NCBI GenBank assembly: GCA_012032575.1
Contig: JAAUSP010000384.1
Coordinates: forward strand, 1 to 7,358
DNA: 7,358 nucleotides
Reading direction: 5' to 3'
Source of the DNA: Anaerolineales bacterium
Lineage (GTDB): Bacteria; Chloroflexota; Anaerolineae; 4572-78; J111
The position numbers and the translations under genes are program-made. Below, in pieces: positions 6,968-7,358 of the stretch. The notes beneath the pieces were generated by a model that made no database searches, had not been told where the DNA came from, and saw only the letters and a list, made by a program, of their open reading frames with translations. Each line of letters starts with the position of its first letter. The first letter of the stretch is position 1.

Positions 6968-6996
6968 ATTCTACGATGGGCTGATAAATAGAGCAA
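6968..6996 (-). promoter_or_regulatory. Candidate promoter of the act operon
   Basis: On the minus strand TTGCTC (6996-6991) and TAGAAT (6973-6968) are separated by exactly 17 bp. The -10 matches the sigma-70 consensus at five of six positions; the -35 only at TTG. Transcription would begin about 85 nt upstream of the actA ATG. The elements sit within a strong palindrome (6972-7010). Assigned by pattern only. Confidence 0.3.
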
Positions 6997-7010
6997 ATCG
7001 GCCCATCGTA
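6972..7010. promoter_or_regulatory. Strong palindrome overlapping the act promoter region
   Basis: Arms TACGATGGGCTGAT (6972-6985) and ATCGGCCCATCGTA (6997-7010) pair along 14 positions, with one G-T wobble in RNA, around an 11-nt loop. The outermost ten pairs are perfect. It could be a regulator-binding site, since its left arm overlaps the candidate -10 element and its right arm abuts the -35 of the act operon. Read on the plus strand it could be a weak terminator, as TTATTTTT follows 7 nt after the stem. No gene on the plus strand ends just before it, so I prefer the operator or leader-hairpin reading. Confidence 0.5.
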
Positions 7011-7135
7011 AACCCCTTATTTTTCCAGCATCGGAAAAAAATATGCGTCAGCAACAACAAATGCAACTTGGTGGAGGTAAAACGAGTTACAAAACAAGTT
7101 CTTCTTGTGGGGTAATATACTCAACGGTTTTAATC

Positions 7136-7151
7136 TGTGCAAATTTGCACA
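7136..7151. promoter_or_regulatory. Perfect 16-bp palindrome, candidate operator 1
   Basis: TGTGCAAATTTGCACA is a perfect palindrome 42 nt upstream of the ATG at 7194. It differs from the neighbouring palindrome's 16-bp core only at one symmetric pair. The shape (TGTG-N8-CACA) resembles CRP/FNR-type sites (TGTGA-N6-TCACA) and less closely Rex sites. The regulator is not identified. It lies just downstream of a possible TATACT -10 box. Confidence 0.6.
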
Positions 7152-7154
7152 ACA

Positions 7155-7178
7155 AATTTGTGTAAATTTACACAAATT
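7155..7178. promoter_or_regulatory. Perfect 24-bp palindrome, candidate operator 2
   Basis: The core TGTGTAAATTTACACA is extended on both sides by matching A/T bases to make a perfect 24-bp palindrome. Its centre is 23 bp from that of operator 1. The 18-bp version TTGTGTAAATTTACACAA matches 12 of 14 defined positions of the Rex consensus (TTGTGAA-N4-TTCACAA) but also fits a CRP-like site. It ends 2 nt before the ribosome-binding site of the following ORF, so bound protein could block transcription. Confidence 0.6.
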
Positions 7179-7193
7179 AAAAGGAGGAAAGTT

Positions 7194-7358
7194 ATGGCCG
7201 GGGTAAAACGCTATCATTATTTGTTTGCTCTGCTCATACCTACTCAGGCAATCTTTAGGAATGAGAATTTAATAACTTGTGCGCTTCGCCTGAGATTGGA
7301 GATTAGGAGATTGGAGATTACGACTAAAAATCTCCCAATCTCCAATCTCCCAAATGCA
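7194..7358 (+). CDS. Unidentified ORF, open at right edge, hydrophobic N-terminus
   Basis: An ATG at 7194 preceded by AAGGAGG (7181-7187), 6 nt away, is the strongest ribosome-binding site in the window. The frame stays open for 55 codons to the right edge. The first 21 residues (MAGVKRYHYLFALLIPTQAI, then F) have a basic start and a hydrophobic segment, like a signal anchor or first membrane helix. From about residue 22 the translation (RNENLITCALRLRLEIRRLE) looks unlike a conserved protein, and from about 7291 it runs through a heptamer hairpin. So a real gene may begin here and be interrupted by repeat insertion, or the frame may be open by chance. Two palindromes just upstream suggest a regulated gene. 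No family recognised. Confidence 0.4.
   Translation, partial: MAGVKRYHYLFALLIPTQAIFRNENLITCALRLRLEIRRLEITTKNLPISNLPNA
7292..7350. repeat. Inverted heptamer array / hairpin (GGAGATT units)
   Basis: The left arm (7292-7319) contains four GAGATT-type units on the plus strand (GAGATT, GGAGATT, AGGAGATT, GGAGATT). The right arm (7329-7350) contains three complementary units (AATCTCC, with one extra C after the first). GAGATT-GGAGATT-AGGAGATT pairs with the right arm along 21 positions with one mismatch, leaving a loop of about 16 nt that contains CGACTAAA. The layout, 7-bp purine-rich units in two inverted blocks, is that of the arrays flanking the four-helix-bundle gene, but with almost nothing between the blocks. 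It may extend beyond the window. Confidence 0.7.

Larger units (their letters stand above)
6877..7193. other. Divergent intergenic region between actA and the rightward ORF
   Basis: About 317 bp, clearly AT-richer than the operon, with no convincing protein-coding gene. It holds, left to right, the candidate act promoter and its palindrome (6968-7010), a small inverted repeat TTTTTCC / GGAAAAA (7020-7039), a possible rightward -10 box TATACT (7116-7121) without a clear -35, and two matched palindromes (7136-7151 and 7155-7178). A strong ribosome-binding site at 7181-7187 follows. It appears to be a divergent control region. No RNA gene was recognised. Confidence 0.6.

Noticed and set aside
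7017..7217. A 66-codon open frame on the minus strand
   Set aside because: It runs through the palindromes and AT-rich control region, with no ribosome-binding site or recognisable protein features.

Overview
The window carries most of an operon for Alternative Complex III (ACIII, the quinol:electron-acceptor oxidoreductase that replaces cytochrome bc1 in some bacteria). It reads entirely on the minus strand in the order actA-actB-actC-actD-[four-helix-bundle gene]-actE-actF, with actF running off the left edge. The gene order, the ActB architecture, the moderate-to-high GC content and the short heptamer arrays suggest a Chloroflexota (Anaerolineae/Caldilineae-like) bacterium. That placement is an inference, because ACIII also occurs in Bacteroidota, Acidobacteriota and other phyla.

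Layout from operon start to end (right to left): a candidate promoter overlapping a strong palindrome (about 6968-7010); actA, a pentaheme cytochrome c (6220-6876); a short structured repeat (6153-6205); actB, an iron-sulfur protein with a molybdopterin-oxidoreductase-like domain (3137-6109); actC, an NrfD-like quinol-binding membrane subunit (1758-3137); actD, a DUF3341 membrane subunit (1210-1761); a four-helix-bundle (S23/23S-IVS-type) gene flanked on both sides by 7-bp repeat arrays (array 1151-1206, gene 742-1146, array 648-710); actE, a monoheme cytochrome c lipoprotein with an apparent 1-nt frameshift (89-735); and the first codons of actF, which also appear frameshifted (1-92). Electrons would go from quinol at ActC (and ActF) through the ActB Fe-S clusters to the ActA/ActE hemes, and then to a terminal oxidase that is not in this window.

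To the right of the operon, facing the other way, is a short regulatory stretch with two near-identical perfect palindromes. A strong ribosome-binding site and an open reading frame starting at 7194 follow; the frame is still open at the window edge but soon enters a second, hairpin-like array of heptamers.

The least ordinary part is the four-helix-bundle gene between actD and actE. Its flanking heptamer arrays are in inverted orientation, its ribosome-binding site lies inside one array, and the other array is translated as part of the ActE signal peptide. This looks like a small cargo-carrying repeat element inserted into, and accommodated by, a respiratory operon. The two single-base frameshifts near the left edge may be sequencing errors or real decay, and the sequence alone cannot decide.
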